Assembly: GCA_965178525.1 (NCBI GenBank) | Contig: CBCXVS010000097.1 | Coordinates: 1-23,512, forward strand | DNA length: 23,512 bases | Reading direction: 5' to 3' | From: CBCXVS01 sp965178525 | GTDB taxonomy: Bacteria > Tectomicrobia > Entotheonellia > Entotheonellales > Entotheonellaceae | Position numbers and translations under genes: made by a program | Shown here: positions 6,979 through 15,540 of the stretch, piece after piece | Numbering within the stretch: the stretch's first letter is position 1 | Layout: each line of letters starts with the position of its first letter | Notes under the pieces: generated by a model | Told to the model about the DNA's origin: nothing | The model's database searches: none | What the model saw: the letters and a program-made list of their open reading frames with translations, nothing else

Positions 6979-8241
6979 TCAGGCTGATGGAGCCGACGCG
7001 ATGTAGCGCACCGAGTAGCGCCGTTCGGCGATCACAAAGCTTACCAAAGACGCCCCTATGAGAGCTAACAGTCCCAAGGTAAAGGAAATATCGTAGCTGC
7101 CGGTCATATCGTAGAGCACGCCTGCGAGCCACACGCTGGCGCCACCGCCAAGCTGGTGCACCAACAAGGCAATGCCACTGAGTGTCCCCAAAGCGCGCAT
7201 GCCATACACCTCTCCGGTTAACGCGGTCACGGATGTCGGCGATGCCAACCAGGAGATTCCGGCCAAAACGGCAAACACGTATAACGCCAGGTCGTGGCGC
7301 CAAAACAGGAGGACGGCGAACGCCAGGCCACGCACCAGATAGGTCAGACTCAAGACATTCTTACGGCCTAACCGGTCAGAGACAGCGCCAGCAAGCAGCG
7401 CGCCTAGGGCGCTAAACACGGACAGTACGCCATAGGCCGAGGCCGCCGTCTCAGCGGAAAATCCGCGGTCTGTGGCAAAGGGAATGAGGTGGGTAAAATA
7501 CAAGGATACCGTCATACCACAGACAAAGTAGCCGGCATTAATCTGCCACAGGGGGCTGCTCCGCAAGGCCGTGCGCCAGTGTTCCGTTTCCAGCGGTCCC
7601 TGCACCACCGGCGGCTGGCCCGGGGCGCTGGCAGGGGTCTCTTCATGAGGTCGCCGCCGTGGAATCAACAGCGCCAGCGGCACCGTCATAATGATCACGA
7701 TAAGCCCGAGATAGATATGGCTCATGCGCCAACCCATGGCCTGCAACATCTGGGTGCTGACCCAGACGAGCGACAATTGCCCAAGTGCGGTTCCGGCGTT
7801 ATTGATACCAATCGCCAACCCCCGGCGATGCGCAGGGAACCATTGCGCCACCAGGACATTGGTCAGCGAAATCGAGGCGCCGGCAGTGGCAACCGCCAGG
7901 ACAATACCGTAGATCAGGAGCAAATACCCGACACTGTGGGTCATGCTAAGCAACGCTACTCCACTCCCAAATGTGATCACACTCCCCGTAAAAAGCCATT
8001 TGGCTCCGTAACGATCCATCACATAGCCAATGAAGGGCTGCAAAAACCCGCTCAACCAGATATTGATGGCCACGACCATGGAAATCGTGCCTCGATTCCA
8101 GCCCAAGTCGGCGATGATCGCCTTAAAAAATACCCCGAGGGTCGAGCGCGTGCCCATCGTCATAAATACGATGGCGAAGGCTGCGGCAAGAATCACCCAA
8201 CGGTACCCGCTCTGCTCCTGGTCGTGCGTGGCGTGCGTCAT
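6979..8241 (-). CDS. MFS transporter (12 TM, oxalate/formate or monocarboxylate-like)
   Basis: This is a 420-residue major facilitator protein with twelve predicted membrane helices. A loop 2-3 motif GYVMDRYGAKW lies at about 72-82, and its counterpart in the second half is SDRLGRKNVLS. The N-terminal phrase TRSTLGVFFKAIIADLGW and the WFPAHRRGLAIGINNAGTALG segment resemble the oxalate:formate antiporter/monocarboxylate branch of MFS, which moves small organic acids. ATG 8241 is chosen because GGAGG lies four bases upstream; the frame continues to 8385 without protein character. It precedes the SDR gene by 9 bp, suggesting import and oxidation (or reduction) of a small metabolite as a unit. 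A weak promoter candidate (TTGGGA, 15 bp, TATACA on the minus strand, 8297-8323) lies upstream. Confidence 0.92.
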   Translation of the reverse strand: MTHATHDQEQSGYRWVILAAAFAIVFMTMGTRSTLGVFFKAIIADLGWNRGTISMVVAINIWLSGFLQPFIGYVMDRYGAKWLFTGSVITFGSGVALLSMTHSVGYLLLIYGIVLAVATAGASISLTNVLVAQWFPAHRRGLAIGINNAGTALGQLSLVWVSTQMLQAMGWRMSHIYLGLIVIIMTVPLALLIPRRRPHEETPASAPGQPPVVQGPLETEHWRTALRSSPLWQINAGYFVCGMTVSLYFTHLIPFATDRGFSAETAASAYGVLSVFSALGALLAGAVSDRLGRKNVLSLTYLVRGLAFAVLLFWRHDLALYVFAVLAGISWLASPTSVTALTGEVYGMRALGTLSGIALLVHQLGGGASVWLAGVLYDMTGSYDISFTLGLLALIGASLVSFVIAERRYSVRYIASAPSA

Positions 8242-8421
8242 ACGTCCTCCGACGATATAGCTGTAGCGTGATGTTGCGCACAACCTTAACATGCGCTGTA
8301 TAGACACACAAGCAAGGTCCCAACACGCTGGGCAGACAACCCGCCGGGTAGCGGTGAGAGTCCGTTCTGCGAACCGCAAAACCACGATGAAAAATGTGTA
8401 ACGAGCAGGGGACCAGGAGGC

Positions 8422-9282
8422 TCAGGTGGTTGCAGGGGGTACGGAGAGCAACGCATTATCAATAAGGCGCGTGGCGCCAACGTAGACGGCGAGCGCAACT
8501 AAGACAGTGTCGGACAGCGTATCGATAGTTTGGAGCGTGTGCGGATCACAGACCACGACGTAATCGATCTGCGCGTGTGGCTGCTGTGCGATCGTGTCTC
8601 GCAAGGCGGTCTCGAGTTCCCTACCAAGCCGCTCCCCCTGGGCGATCCGCTCTTCAGCGAGTTGCAAGGCACGTGAGAGGATTAACGCTGCCTGGCGCTC
8701 TTCGGCGCTGAGATAAGCATTGCGCGAACTCATCGCGAGACCGTCCGCCTCACGCACAATCGGACAGACGACAACGGTCAGTGGCATATCCAAATCCGTT
8801 ACCATGCGCTGAATAACTGCGGCCTGCTGATAATCTTTTTGGCCAAAATACGCCCGGTTCGGACCGACCATATTGAACAGCTTCGCTACCACGGTCGTGA
8901 CGCCATTAAAATGTCCCGGACGCGACGCGCCACAAAGCGGCTCGGTCAGCCCGTGTACCACCACTTCGCTCTGGAATCCTGCCGGATAAATCTCGGCTAC
9001 ATTCGGGGTAAAGACCACATCGACACCAGCTCCACGTGCGAGATCGAGATCACGCGCCATATCGCGCGGATAACTCTCAAAATCCTCATTGGGCCCAAAT
9101 TGCCTGGGATTGACAAAAATAGACATCACGGCCACGCTACATTCGCGCCGAGCCGCCTGCACCAAGCTTAGATGTCCGGCATGCAGAAAACCCATGGTCG
9201 GCACCAAGCCAATCGGTTTGCCTACAGCACGATACGCCGCCAGATGCTGCCGGAGCGCGTCGACCGTGTCAATGACCTGCAT
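8422..9282 (-). CDS. panC: Pantothenate synthetase (pantoate--beta-alanine ligase)
   Basis: This cytoplasmic enzyme condenses pantoate with beta-alanine using ATP, the last step of vitamin B5 synthesis. All family signatures are present: VPTMGFLHAGHLSL (HIGH-like nucleotide site, about 27-40), FVNPRQFGPNEDF (56-68), RPGHFNGV, FGQKDYQQ and EADGLAMSSRNAYLS (the KMSKS-like region). At 286 residues it is full length. GGGGAGG five bases before ATG 9282 supports the start. It lies 26 bp after the DUF218-like gene on the same strand, so they may share a transcript. The usual partners panB and panD are not in the window. Confidence 0.98.
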   Translation of the reverse strand: MQVIDTVDALRQHLAAYRAVGKPIGLVPTMGFLHAGHLSLVQAARRECSVAVMSIFVNPRQFGPNEDFESYPRDMARDLDLARGAGVDVVFTPNVAEIYPAGFQSEVVVHGLTEPLCGASRPGHFNGVTTVVAKLFNMVGPNRAYFGQKDYQQAAVIQRMVTDLDMPLTVVVCPIVREADGLAMSSRNAYLSAEERQAALILSRALQLAEERIAQGERLGRELETALRDTIAQQPHAQIDYVVVCDPHTLQTIDTLSDTVLVALAVYVGATRLIDNALLSVPPATT

Positions 9283-9308
9283 GGCAGCCTCCCCATCTGT
9301 TCAGGTAC

Positions 9309-9968
9309 TTATGTGATCGGAGAAAACAACAACCAGGCATAGACATACGCAATCATCTCATCCAGCACCGCGCGTACGCCATTACTGGATGTCCACCAGG
9401 CCTTGGGCTCATAGCGCACCACTTGTGCCGGAATAATCCCGACCTCGACGTCATCTCCGAGGGCTTTTTTGAAGAGCAACCAACTGCGGCGCGCATGTAC
9501 GCCTAGTGAAAACAGATTGATCGTGCGCACCTCAAATCCCGCCTGCGGTAACCACTGCTTCAGCGCCAGTGCCGAGGCGTACGTTCGATCTCGCTTGACC
9601 AACGGTGACGGCACGGCGCGCAGGCGATTGGGATCAAATCCCAGACGCTCAAAGGTCGAGGCAGCGAGTTCCGCATAACTACGGTATGGCAACAAATGCG
9701 ACCCTTGCAATATCGGGGTGCCTGTCGTCACGAGCAGTTGGCAATGATACGTCGCAAAGGCTTGCATGGCTTCTTGCAAGGCATAATCGTGCAGCCATCC
9801 CTCGACGACCAGCACATCACACACGACGGGCTGATATGGCGATAAAAAGCGATGAATAGAGCGCACAAAAACCACCCCAAACGCCCCAACCCCAAAGACC
9901 AGAAGCATCCAACCCCACAGGGTCAAACTCCAGCGCGGTTTGCGTGCCATGAGACCCAGACAAGGCAT
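9309..9968 (-). CDS. YdcF/SanA-like (DUF218) membrane-anchored protein
   Basis: This 219-residue protein starts with a basic tail and one membrane helix (about 15-37, WMLLVFGVGAFGVVFV). An alpha/beta domain follows, with VVCDVLVVEGWLHDYAL, LLVTTGTPILQG, RTYASALALKQWLPQAG and SLGVHARRSWLLFKKALG. The layout matches the DUF218 (YdcF/SanA/ElyC) family, some of which affect cell-envelope polymers. The hallmark VVxGG loop is replaced by VVEGW, as in a divergent subgroup. The start is uncertain: ATG 9968 has GGGAG only at 12 bases, and ATG 9950 (MARKPRW) has no clear site. It may be transcribed with panC, 26 bp downstream, although the functions are unrelated. Confidence 0.75.
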   Translation of the reverse strand: MPCLGLMARKPRWSLTLWGWMLLVFGVGAFGVVFVRSIHRFLSPYQPVVCDVLVVEGWLHDYALQEAMQAFATYHCQLLVTTGTPILQGSHLLPYRSYAELAASTFERLGFDPNRLRAVPSPLVKRDRTYASALALKQWLPQAGFEVRTINLFSLGVHARRSWLLFKKALGDDVEVGIIPAQVVRYEPKAWWTSSNGVRAVLDEMIAYVYAWLLFSPIT

Positions 9969-10002
9969 GTGCAGTAAATTCTCCCGGATATACTAAATGG
10001 AG

Positions 10003-10091
10003 TTTCAAATAAGTCTTTATGCATCTATCTAGGTTCGATCCCCTAGGGATGCGTGAGTTCAGAAATCGAATGTCTAATAACTTATTTGAAA
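10003..10091. repeat. Nested inverted repeats in the DUF218/binding-protein divergent region
   Basis: TTTCAAATAAGT (10003-10014) is the exact complement of ACTTATTTGAAA (10080-10091). Inside lies a second hairpin at 10021-10052: GCATC and CTAGG on the left pair with CCTAG and GATGC on the right around TTCGATCC. It is in the 5' leader region of the DUF218-like gene and upstream of the ABC operon promoter. It may be a small repeat element or an RNA structure. The rest of the 317-bp gap (9969-10285) holds the promoter described next and no gene. Confidence 0.5.
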
Positions 10092-10204
10092 GCCCACTAA
10101 GGTTTGTCCCACTTTACCGCACCTGCAGCCCGAAAGCAAAACGGTTTGAGGTGTTGCTATCGCTTTCCGTGATGTGTGGCTCTCGATGTATCGATTTTTC
10201 CTAT

Positions 10205-10247
10205 TTGATCTATTTGCCTTTTCTCTCTATAACACGAGGCGATCGCC
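10205..10247 (+). promoter_or_regulatory. Sigma70-type promoter of the ABC operon, with palindrome at the start site
   Basis: TTGATC (10205-10210), a 17-bp spacer, and TATAAC (10228-10233) form a good -35/-10 pair. Transcription would begin near 10240. There the 10-bp palindrome GGCGATCGCC (10238-10247) is well placed to act as a repressor site. The leader to the TTG start codon is about 45 nt. Confidence 0.6.
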
Positions 10248-10285
10248 ACTGGTAAGGATACGAAGGTCACAAGAGGAGTCGTCCC

Positions 10286-11161
10286 TTGCAAGCCATCTGC
10301 AGCGTCCGCAAACTTGGCGCCTGGTTACTCATGACGGTCTTGTGGGTGTTACCCGCCTGGAGTGCGGACTTTACATTCACGGCCATTCCCGATCAGGATA
10401 CGACGCGGCTACAAGAGCGCTTCGGCAACATTGCCGATTACCTGTCCGAAACCTTGGGTCTCACGGTGCAATACATCCCGGTGAAATCCTACGCAGCTTC
10501 CGTGGAGGCATTTAAAAACAACGAAGTGCAACTTGCCTGGTTCGGAGGATTGTCCGGTGTCAAAGCGCGTCTGAGCGTGCCGGATTCAGTCGCCATTGCC
10601 CAAGGCGCGGAAGACCCGAACTTCATCACGTACTTCATCGCTCACAGTAGCACCGGCTTGACGTTGTCGGAAGCCTTTCCGAAGGGCATCACCGGGCGAA
10701 CGTTCACCTTTGGCTCGAAAGGTTCCACTTCAGGTCGCCTGATGCCCGAGTACTTTATCCGGCAGCATTTCGGGCAAGCACCGCGGCAGGTATTTAAGCG
10801 CGTTGGCTTCAGCGGCGATCACTCCAAAACCCTGGCGCTGGTGCAGTCCGGGAGCTACGAGGTCGGTGCGATGAACTTCAAAGTGTGGCACAAGGAAGTA
10901 GAAGCAGGGAAGGTGGATCCCGAAAAAGTTCAAGTCATCTGGCATACCCCAACCTACCCGGATTACAACTGGACCATTCGAGGGGACGTCGAGAAAACGT
11001 ACGGCGCCGGGTTTATCAAGAAGGTGCAAGACGCCCTCACCAACCTCCGGGATCCAGCCATACTCAAGGCGTTTCCGAGGTCGAGCTTGATCCCTGCCGA
11101 CAACACCATGTACCAACCCATCCTGGACACAGCAACTGAAATTGGGATCATCCGAAAATAA
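10286..11161 (+). CDS. Phosphonate/selenate-type ABC transporter periplasmic binding protein (PhnD family)
   Basis: This 291-residue secreted binding protein captures an oxyanion or phosphonate in the periplasm. A signal peptide (about 1-25, WLLMTVLWVLPAWSA) precedes the mature domain. PhnD-family stretches include FTAIPDQDTTRLQERFGNIA, VPDSVAIAQGAEDPNF, FTFGSKGSTSGRLMPEYF, KRVGFSGDHSKTLALV and PTYPDYNWTIRGD. The whole pattern is closest to the PhnD branch often annotated as a putative selenate transporter component, so phosphonate, phosphite and selenate all remain possible. The start is a TTG: GAGGAG lies seven bases upstream and the signal peptide is best from there. An ATG at 10331 would shorten the basic N-region. 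It leads a three-gene operon. Confidence 0.9.
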   Translation: MQAICSVRKLGAWLLMTVLWVLPAWSADFTFTAIPDQDTTRLQERFGNIADYLSETLGLTVQYIPVKSYAASVEAFKNNEVQLAWFGGLSGVKARLSVPDSVAIAQGAEDPNFITYFIAHSSTGLTLSEAFPKGITGRTFTFGSKGSTSGRLMPEYFIRQHFGQAPRQVFKRVGFSGDHSKTLALVQSGSYEVGAMNFKVWHKEVEAGKVDPEKVQVIWHTPTYPDYNWTIRGDVEKTYGAGFIKKVQDALTNLRDPAILKAFPRSSLIPADNTMYQPILDTATEIGIIRK

Positions 11162-11193
11162 TCCAAACCGACGTTGGATGCTATACCTATATC

Positions 11194-11877
11194 ATGACAT
11201 CATCCGCCCGGTCTTTACTGTTTAATCTGAACGGCGAACGTGTTGCCTACGCGCACCATGTCGCGTTACAACACATTACGCTCCACATCGAGAAAGGCGA
11301 AAAAGTCGCCCTCATCGGTCCGAGTGGCGCTGGCAAGACGACGCTGCTGCGGACGCTCTATGAACGCGTTGCCGACCGATCGGCGTTTGTCCACCAGCAC
11401 TACGCTCTGGTGTCGCAACTCTCGGTCTTTCACAATGTGTATGTCGGATGCCTAGACCGGCATTCCAGCCTCTACAACATCCTCAACTTGATGAAACCCC
11501 AGAAGAAGGTCGTGGAGGGCATCCTCCCGATTCTTCGGGCCTTGGGCATGGAAGACAAGACCTTTGACAAAGTCGGGGCGCTCTCCGGTGGCCAGCAGCA
11601 GCGGGTCGCGGTTGCCCGCGCCATGTACCGTGGGGAGAACATCTTGCTGGCGGATGAGCCGGTCGCCTCAGTGGACCCGCACCAGGCCGGCACGGTGATG
11701 GAACTCATCATGAAGAACGCGGAAACCGTGATCGTGTCGCTACACGCGGTGAAATTTGCCCTGAAGTTTGCTGAGCGGATTATCGGGCTGCGTGAGGGAC
11801 AGATCCGATTCGATGAGCCAGCCGCACACGTGACGCCAACGATGCTTCGGGAGTTGTATCAACATGATGCCAGGTAA
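11194..11877 (+). CDS. Phosphonate-type ABC transporter ATP-binding protein (PhnC-like)
   Basis: This 227-residue ATPase would power the importer. Walker A is GPSGAGKTT (42-50), the Q-loop Gln is Q68, the signature is LSGGQQQR (130-137), Walker B is ILLADEP (150-156) with E155 as base, and the switch His is H184. The LSVFHNVYVGCLDRHS segment is characteristic of PhnC-like ATPases. It starts 32 bp after the binding-protein gene and lies 68 bp before the permease gene. No strong Shine-Dalgarno precedes ATG 11194. All catalytic residues are intact. Confidence 0.94.
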   Translation: MTSSARSLLFNLNGERVAYAHHVALQHITLHIEKGEKVALIGPSGAGKTTLLRTLYERVADRSAFVHQHYALVSQLSVFHNVYVGCLDRHSSLYNILNLMKPQKKVVEGILPILRALGMEDKTFDKVGALSGGQQQRVAVARAMYRGENILLADEPVASVDPHQAGTVMELIMKNAETVIVSLHAVKFALKFAERIIGLREGQIRFDEPAAHVTPTMLRELYQHDAR

Positions 11878-11945
11878 AGCGCGCACCTCTTCGACGACTT
11901 GCATGCTCCCGACAGCCCACACTCGCCCGATCTCTGCCTAACACC

Positions 11946-13436
11946 ATGCTCAGAACCAGTCTCGTCTTTGCCGCCATTGCCCTGCTTGCCATCTGGCTGG
12001 CAGACCTGGCAATCGCCACGCTCGACCCTTGGATGGAACTCGGGCGCATGGCTGCCGGAGCGCTCACCCCTGATGTTGCCGTGCTCTGGGACTTTAAAAC
12101 GGCTCTGCTCAACACCGTGGTCTTTGCGCTTTGTGGCACCTTTCTCAGTGTCGTCCTCGGCATTGGACTCGCCTTTGTCTTCCACGTCCTTCCGGTACGG
12201 CTGTTCTGTGCCTTTATCCGCGCCATTCACGAAATCTTCTGGGCGTTCATCTTTCTGCACGTGGTCGGGCTCAATCCGGTCTGTGGGGTCCTGGCCATCG
12301 CCATTCCGTATGCGGGCACCTTCGCCAAGGTATACGCCGAGATCGTGCAGGAATCCGATCGGCGTCCACTGCAAGGCATGCCCCAGGCATCGGGCGGCGT
12401 GAGCCGCTTCGTCTACGGTATCCTGCCGGTCATCTATGCCGATGCCCAACACTATACCCGCTATCGCTTCGAGTGCGCCTTGCGCTCCAGCGCCATTCTG
12501 GGCTTCATCGGCCTGCCAACGCTCGGCTTCCATCTTGAAACCGCCTTTCGCGAGGGCATGTACTCGGAGGCAGCGGCCCTGTTGTACGCCTTCTACCTCC
12601 TGATCGCTTCGCTTCCATACTGGCTCAAGCCCCGGCTCGTGCCCGTGTATGTGATGGCGGCGTTGGGGTTGCTCTCAAGGACGGTAACGCTATCTTGGGA
12701 AAATGCCGTGCGATTTTTTACCTATGATATTTTACCATGGCCCATGCGGCGCGACGGGATGGTCGACGGCACATTTGCCGTATCGTTTGCGTGGGAGCCC
12801 ATCGTCACATGGGCCCAGGAGCTTTGGGTGCAAGCGGCCTGGGAAGGCGTGTGGAATACGGTGGTGCTGACGCAAATTGTGCTGGCCGGTACGGGGCTCT
12901 TCGCCCTGTTGAGTTTTCCCTTCGCGTGCCGGCATTTCGCCGGGAACCTCTGCAATCGCCTGTCGCACGCCGCCCTGATTGTCATACGCACCACGCCGGA
13001 GTACATTCTGGCCTATATCTTCGTGCAACTCTGGGGACCGTCCATGCTCCCGGCGGTTTGGGCCATCCTCCTACACAACGGCGCCATTCTCGCGTTCCTG
13101 AGCAGCAATAATGCCGATCTCGTCGACCTGCGCATGGATGCGCCCCGAAAATGGGGCAACCGGTATTTTTACGAAATTTTGCCGCGCATCTACGGACAGT
13201 TTCTCGCCTTTCTGTTTTACCGCTGGGAGGTGATGATGCGGGAGTCAGCGATCCTCGGCATCCTCGGCATCTACACCCTGGGATTTTACATCGACAGCGC
13301 CATTTCCGATGATCACATGGATAAAGTGGTCCTGCTCATCCTCATCACGGCGGTGCTGAACATGGGGATCGATTCCGTGTCACAGTGGGTCCGGCGCCGT
13401 CTCAAAATTTCGGCCAAGTTGGTGACATCCACCTAA
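11946..13436 (+). CDS. Fused double-domain ABC permease (PhnE-PhnE)
   Basis: This 496-residue inner-membrane permease has two homologous BPD_transp_1 halves in one chain. Each half carries the coupling-loop sequence that contacts the ATPase: RSSAILGFIGLPTLGFHLETAF in the first (about 180-201) and ESAILGILGIYTLGFYIDSAI in the second (about 433-453). The hydrophobic helices repeat in the same order on both sides of a central break near residue 245. Single PhnE proteins are roughly half this length, so one polypeptide replaces the usual dimer. The ATG has no visible ribosome site and there is a 68-bp gap after the ATPase gene, but no in-frame upstream start exists before a stop at 11865. Confidence 0.92.
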   Translation: MLRTSLVFAAIALLAIWLADLAIATLDPWMELGRMAAGALTPDVAVLWDFKTALLNTVVFALCGTFLSVVLGIGLAFVFHVLPVRLFCAFIRAIHEIFWAFIFLHVVGLNPVCGVLAIAIPYAGTFAKVYAEIVQESDRRPLQGMPQASGGVSRFVYGILPVIYADAQHYTRYRFECALRSSAILGFIGLPTLGFHLETAFREGMYSEAAALLYAFYLLIASLPYWLKPRLVPVYVMAALGLLSRTVTLSWENAVRFFTYDILPWPMRRDGMVDGTFAVSFAWEPIVTWAQELWVQAAWEGVWNTVVLTQIVLAGTGLFALLSFPFACRHFAGNLCNRLSHAALIVIRTTPEYILAYIFVQLWGPSMLPAVWAILLHNGAILAFLSSNNADLVDLRMDAPRKWGNRYFYEILPRIYGQFLAFLFYRWEVMMRESAILGILGIYTLGFYIDSAISDDHMDKVVLLILITAVLNMGIDSVSQWVRRRLKISAKLVTST

Positions 13437-13512
13437 CCGACATGCCTTCACACCTTCTAAGCGCCTGGGCATAATTGCCTTTATATTTTTCTCCAGAGGA
13501 AAGCTATAAATT

Positions 13513-13533
13513 TAATTTTGCCTCAGTACTTAT
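13513..13533 (-). repeat. Dispersed AT-rich 21-bp repeat, copy B
   Basis: Read on the minus strand: ATAAGTAC, TGAGG, CAAAATTA. It matches 19 of 21 bases with the segment at 3011-3031, about 10 kb away. It lies 9 bp after the sigma-factor stop codon, in the 106-bp convergent gap with the permease gene. Confidence 0.7.
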
Positions 13534-13542
13534 ATGCACGAG

Positions 13543-15414
13543 TCACAGAAGGTCGCTATCGTACGGGTTTGGCACCAGCACTTGCCCCGCAGGAAGCCAT
13601 GTACTCCAATGGCTCGGAAAGTGTTGCAGCATCGTGCCGACACAAGGCATCAAGGTGGCTTGGCGCCAAGGCTGAAAGCAAGGCTCAGACCGGGAAAAGC
13701 CAGCAACGGGGCGATCGTGTATCAGACGATAGGCTTGCCGGACAGCGTGCGTGGCGGCTTGAATATTGCCAAAGTGAAAATATCCTTGAGCCGCATAATA
13801 CCAACCGGCAGGCGACCTCGGGTGCTGCTGAGTAAACTGTTGCAAGATGGCAACACCGCGGGCTGACTCGCCGCGTACTATGTGATAACGTGCGAGAGCG
13901 GCATGGACGTCAGGTGCATTCGGCGCTACATACAGGGCGTGTTTGAGCAGGGCTCGGGTCGGCTTGCCCGTTGCGCTCTGGGCCTGCTGCGTGCGGCTTT
14001 GCGTGTCCGCCATCCGTTTCAGCGCCAGCGCATTGTTGGTATCGATCTGCAGGACGCGGGCAACACGCCGACAGGCTTCCGTGTGCCGCCCCATGGCGTG
14101 GAGCGCATCGTAGCTGTGGGTCAGGGCGACAAGATCGTTCGGATTGCGCTGCAAAGCCTGATCAAAGGCATCAAGCGCTTCATCAGGACATGCCGTATAG
14201 AGGTGCATGGTGCCAAGCGCATGCCAATGCGACGCATGGTCGGGATCACATGTTGTCGCTCTTTGGAATGCCTGCACCGCTTCCGCCGAAGCGCCCTCAC
14301 AGGCGGCGATCAGTCCCTGCACATGGTGCTGGGTTGCAGCCTGCCGCGCCCAGGATAAAGCCTTTTCGTAGGCATCCATGGTCTCTTCCATCCGCGCCAA
14401 GACATGGTAACTCTCACCCAGCCGCAACCAGGTCTCAAAGCAGCGAGGTTGTTTTTGCAACACCTGCTTGTAGGTCCGTATGGCTTCTTCCCACTGGCCC
14501 ATTGCGTACAGGAGATGCCCAAGCTCAAGACGTTTTTTCCACCCCCCCGGATGACGTTGCACATACCGGCGCAGTGTCGTGAGCTTCTGCTGCTGTCGTA
14601 TGGGCTTGTGATCGATGGGATAATAGAGATGGCATTCGGCCCCGGTTGCAAGCTGGACTTGCAACGCCCCCATGACCGTGCTCCGCCGGATGATTTCCTG
14701 ACGCTCGTGGGATGGGATGGACATCGCGATTTGCTTTGCGTGTCCATGCGCCTGGCGCTGTCGTATGCCCCCTTCGCAGTCATGGTGACCAGGACGGGTC
14801 CCCGCCAACGACATGCGGAGAATCGCACGCCCTTGTTGTGCGCGTTTACGAGCAACTTCCGGACTGAGATGGAGTTGCATGGCAATCTCGCCGTATGGCA
14901 GATCGCGGACCAGACGAAGCACGACCGTATCATGCAAGCCGGGTGGCAAGTCGTCGATCGCCTGGCGGACGTCCTGAAAGAACTCTTCGCGACTCACGAC
15001 ATTCTCAGGCGATTCACATTCGAGGGGTTGCCACGCTGGCCTCGGGCTGGTCAGCGTGCTCATCTTCTGCATGACATCATCATGCCGCTTACGTGTTCGC
15101 CGAATGTCCATACAGTGATTGCGCAGCAGCCGGACCAACCACGCCTTCACGTTGACGATGTCCTGAGCATATGCAGGCAAACACTGAAAGGCTTTGAGAC
15201 TGGCGCTACTCAGCGCATCTTCGGCCTCTTCCTGATTGCCTCCCATCCATCGGAGGCAGTCGGAAAACAGGTCCTCCCGGTATCGCATCCATATGTCCCA
15301 AAAGGCCGTACCGTTTCCCTGGGCAAGACGTTGCAGCAATAATGGCTCATCTGCTTCGTCGGCTGGGATATCCGCGACGCCATCTTCGATGGAAGCCGTC
15401 CGTGGCTGTATCAT
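13543..15414 (-). CDS. ECF-type sigma factor fused to TPR repeats
   Basis: This protein of about 623 residues directs RNA polymerase. An N-terminal sigma2 region (about 34-108, with WLVRLLRNHCMDIRRTRKR as the -10-binding helix) is followed by sigma4 (about 148-205, IDDLPPGLHDTVVLRLVRD, then LPYGEIAMQLHLSPEVARKRAQQGR). After a linker come roughly seven TPR units (about 280-590, for example LGHLLYAMGQWEEAIRTYKQ and LGTMHLYTACPDEALDAFDQ). ECF sigmas usually end after sigma4, so the long TPR tail is a regulatory or docking module. ATG 15414 has GGAGA seven bases upstream; ATG 15420 overlaps that site. It is divergent from the CHASE2/FecR gene run and is the obvious candidate to control it. No separate anti-sigma gene adjoins. 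Confidence 0.88.
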   Translation of the reverse strand: MIQPRTASIEDGVADIPADEADEPLLLQRLAQGNGTAFWDIWMRYREDLFSDCLRWMGGNQEEAEDALSSASLKAFQCLPAYAQDIVNVKAWLVRLLRNHCMDIRRTRKRHDDVMQKMSTLTSPRPAWQPLECESPENVVSREEFFQDVRQAIDDLPPGLHDTVVLRLVRDLPYGEIAMQLHLSPEVARKRAQQGRAILRMSLAGTRPGHHDCEGGIRQRQAHGHAKQIAMSIPSHERQEIIRRSTVMGALQVQLATGAECHLYYPIDHKPIRQQQKLTTLRRYVQRHPGGWKKRLELGHLLYAMGQWEEAIRTYKQVLQKQPRCFETWLRLGESYHVLARMEETMDAYEKALSWARQAATQHHVQGLIAACEGASAEAVQAFQRATTCDPDHASHWHALGTMHLYTACPDEALDAFDQALQRNPNDLVALTHSYDALHAMGRHTEACRRVARVLQIDTNNALALKRMADTQSRTQQAQSATGKPTRALLKHALYVAPNAPDVHAALARYHIVRGESARGVAILQQFTQQHPRSPAGWYYAAQGYFHFGNIQAATHAVRQAYRLIHDRPVAGFSRSEPCFQPWRQATLMPCVGTMLQHFPSHWSTWLPAGQVLVPNPYDSDLL

Positions 15415-15432
15415 GTGCATTCTCCGCTTGCA

Positions 15433-15444
15433 GGCAACGTTGCC
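15433..15444. promoter_or_regulatory. Perfect 12-bp palindrome in the sigma-factor leader
   Basis: GGCAACGTTGCC is fully self-complementary. It lies 18 bp upstream of the chosen sigma-factor start codon, where a bound protein or RNA fold would affect expression. It is a candidate operator; no family is recognised. Confidence 0.4.
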
Positions 15445-15540
15445 AGAGGAACAAGCATCTCAACCCTATGCGGCAATCAGTACGCTGCCATAGCGCAACC
15501 ATCCGTGTGTCACGAAGGCGCCAAGGGCCGCCACAGAGTT

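Noticed and set aside
8364..8382. Small hairpin between panC and the MFS gene as a terminator
   Set aside because: The 8-bp stem has a wobble pair and no T-run follows on the minus strand, so termination is not supported.
10032..10042. GGTTCGATCCC resembling a tRNA T-arm
   Set aside because: A standard 5-bp stem around a 7-nt loop does not form, and there is no acceptor, D or anticodon arm around it. It is part of the nested hairpin instead.
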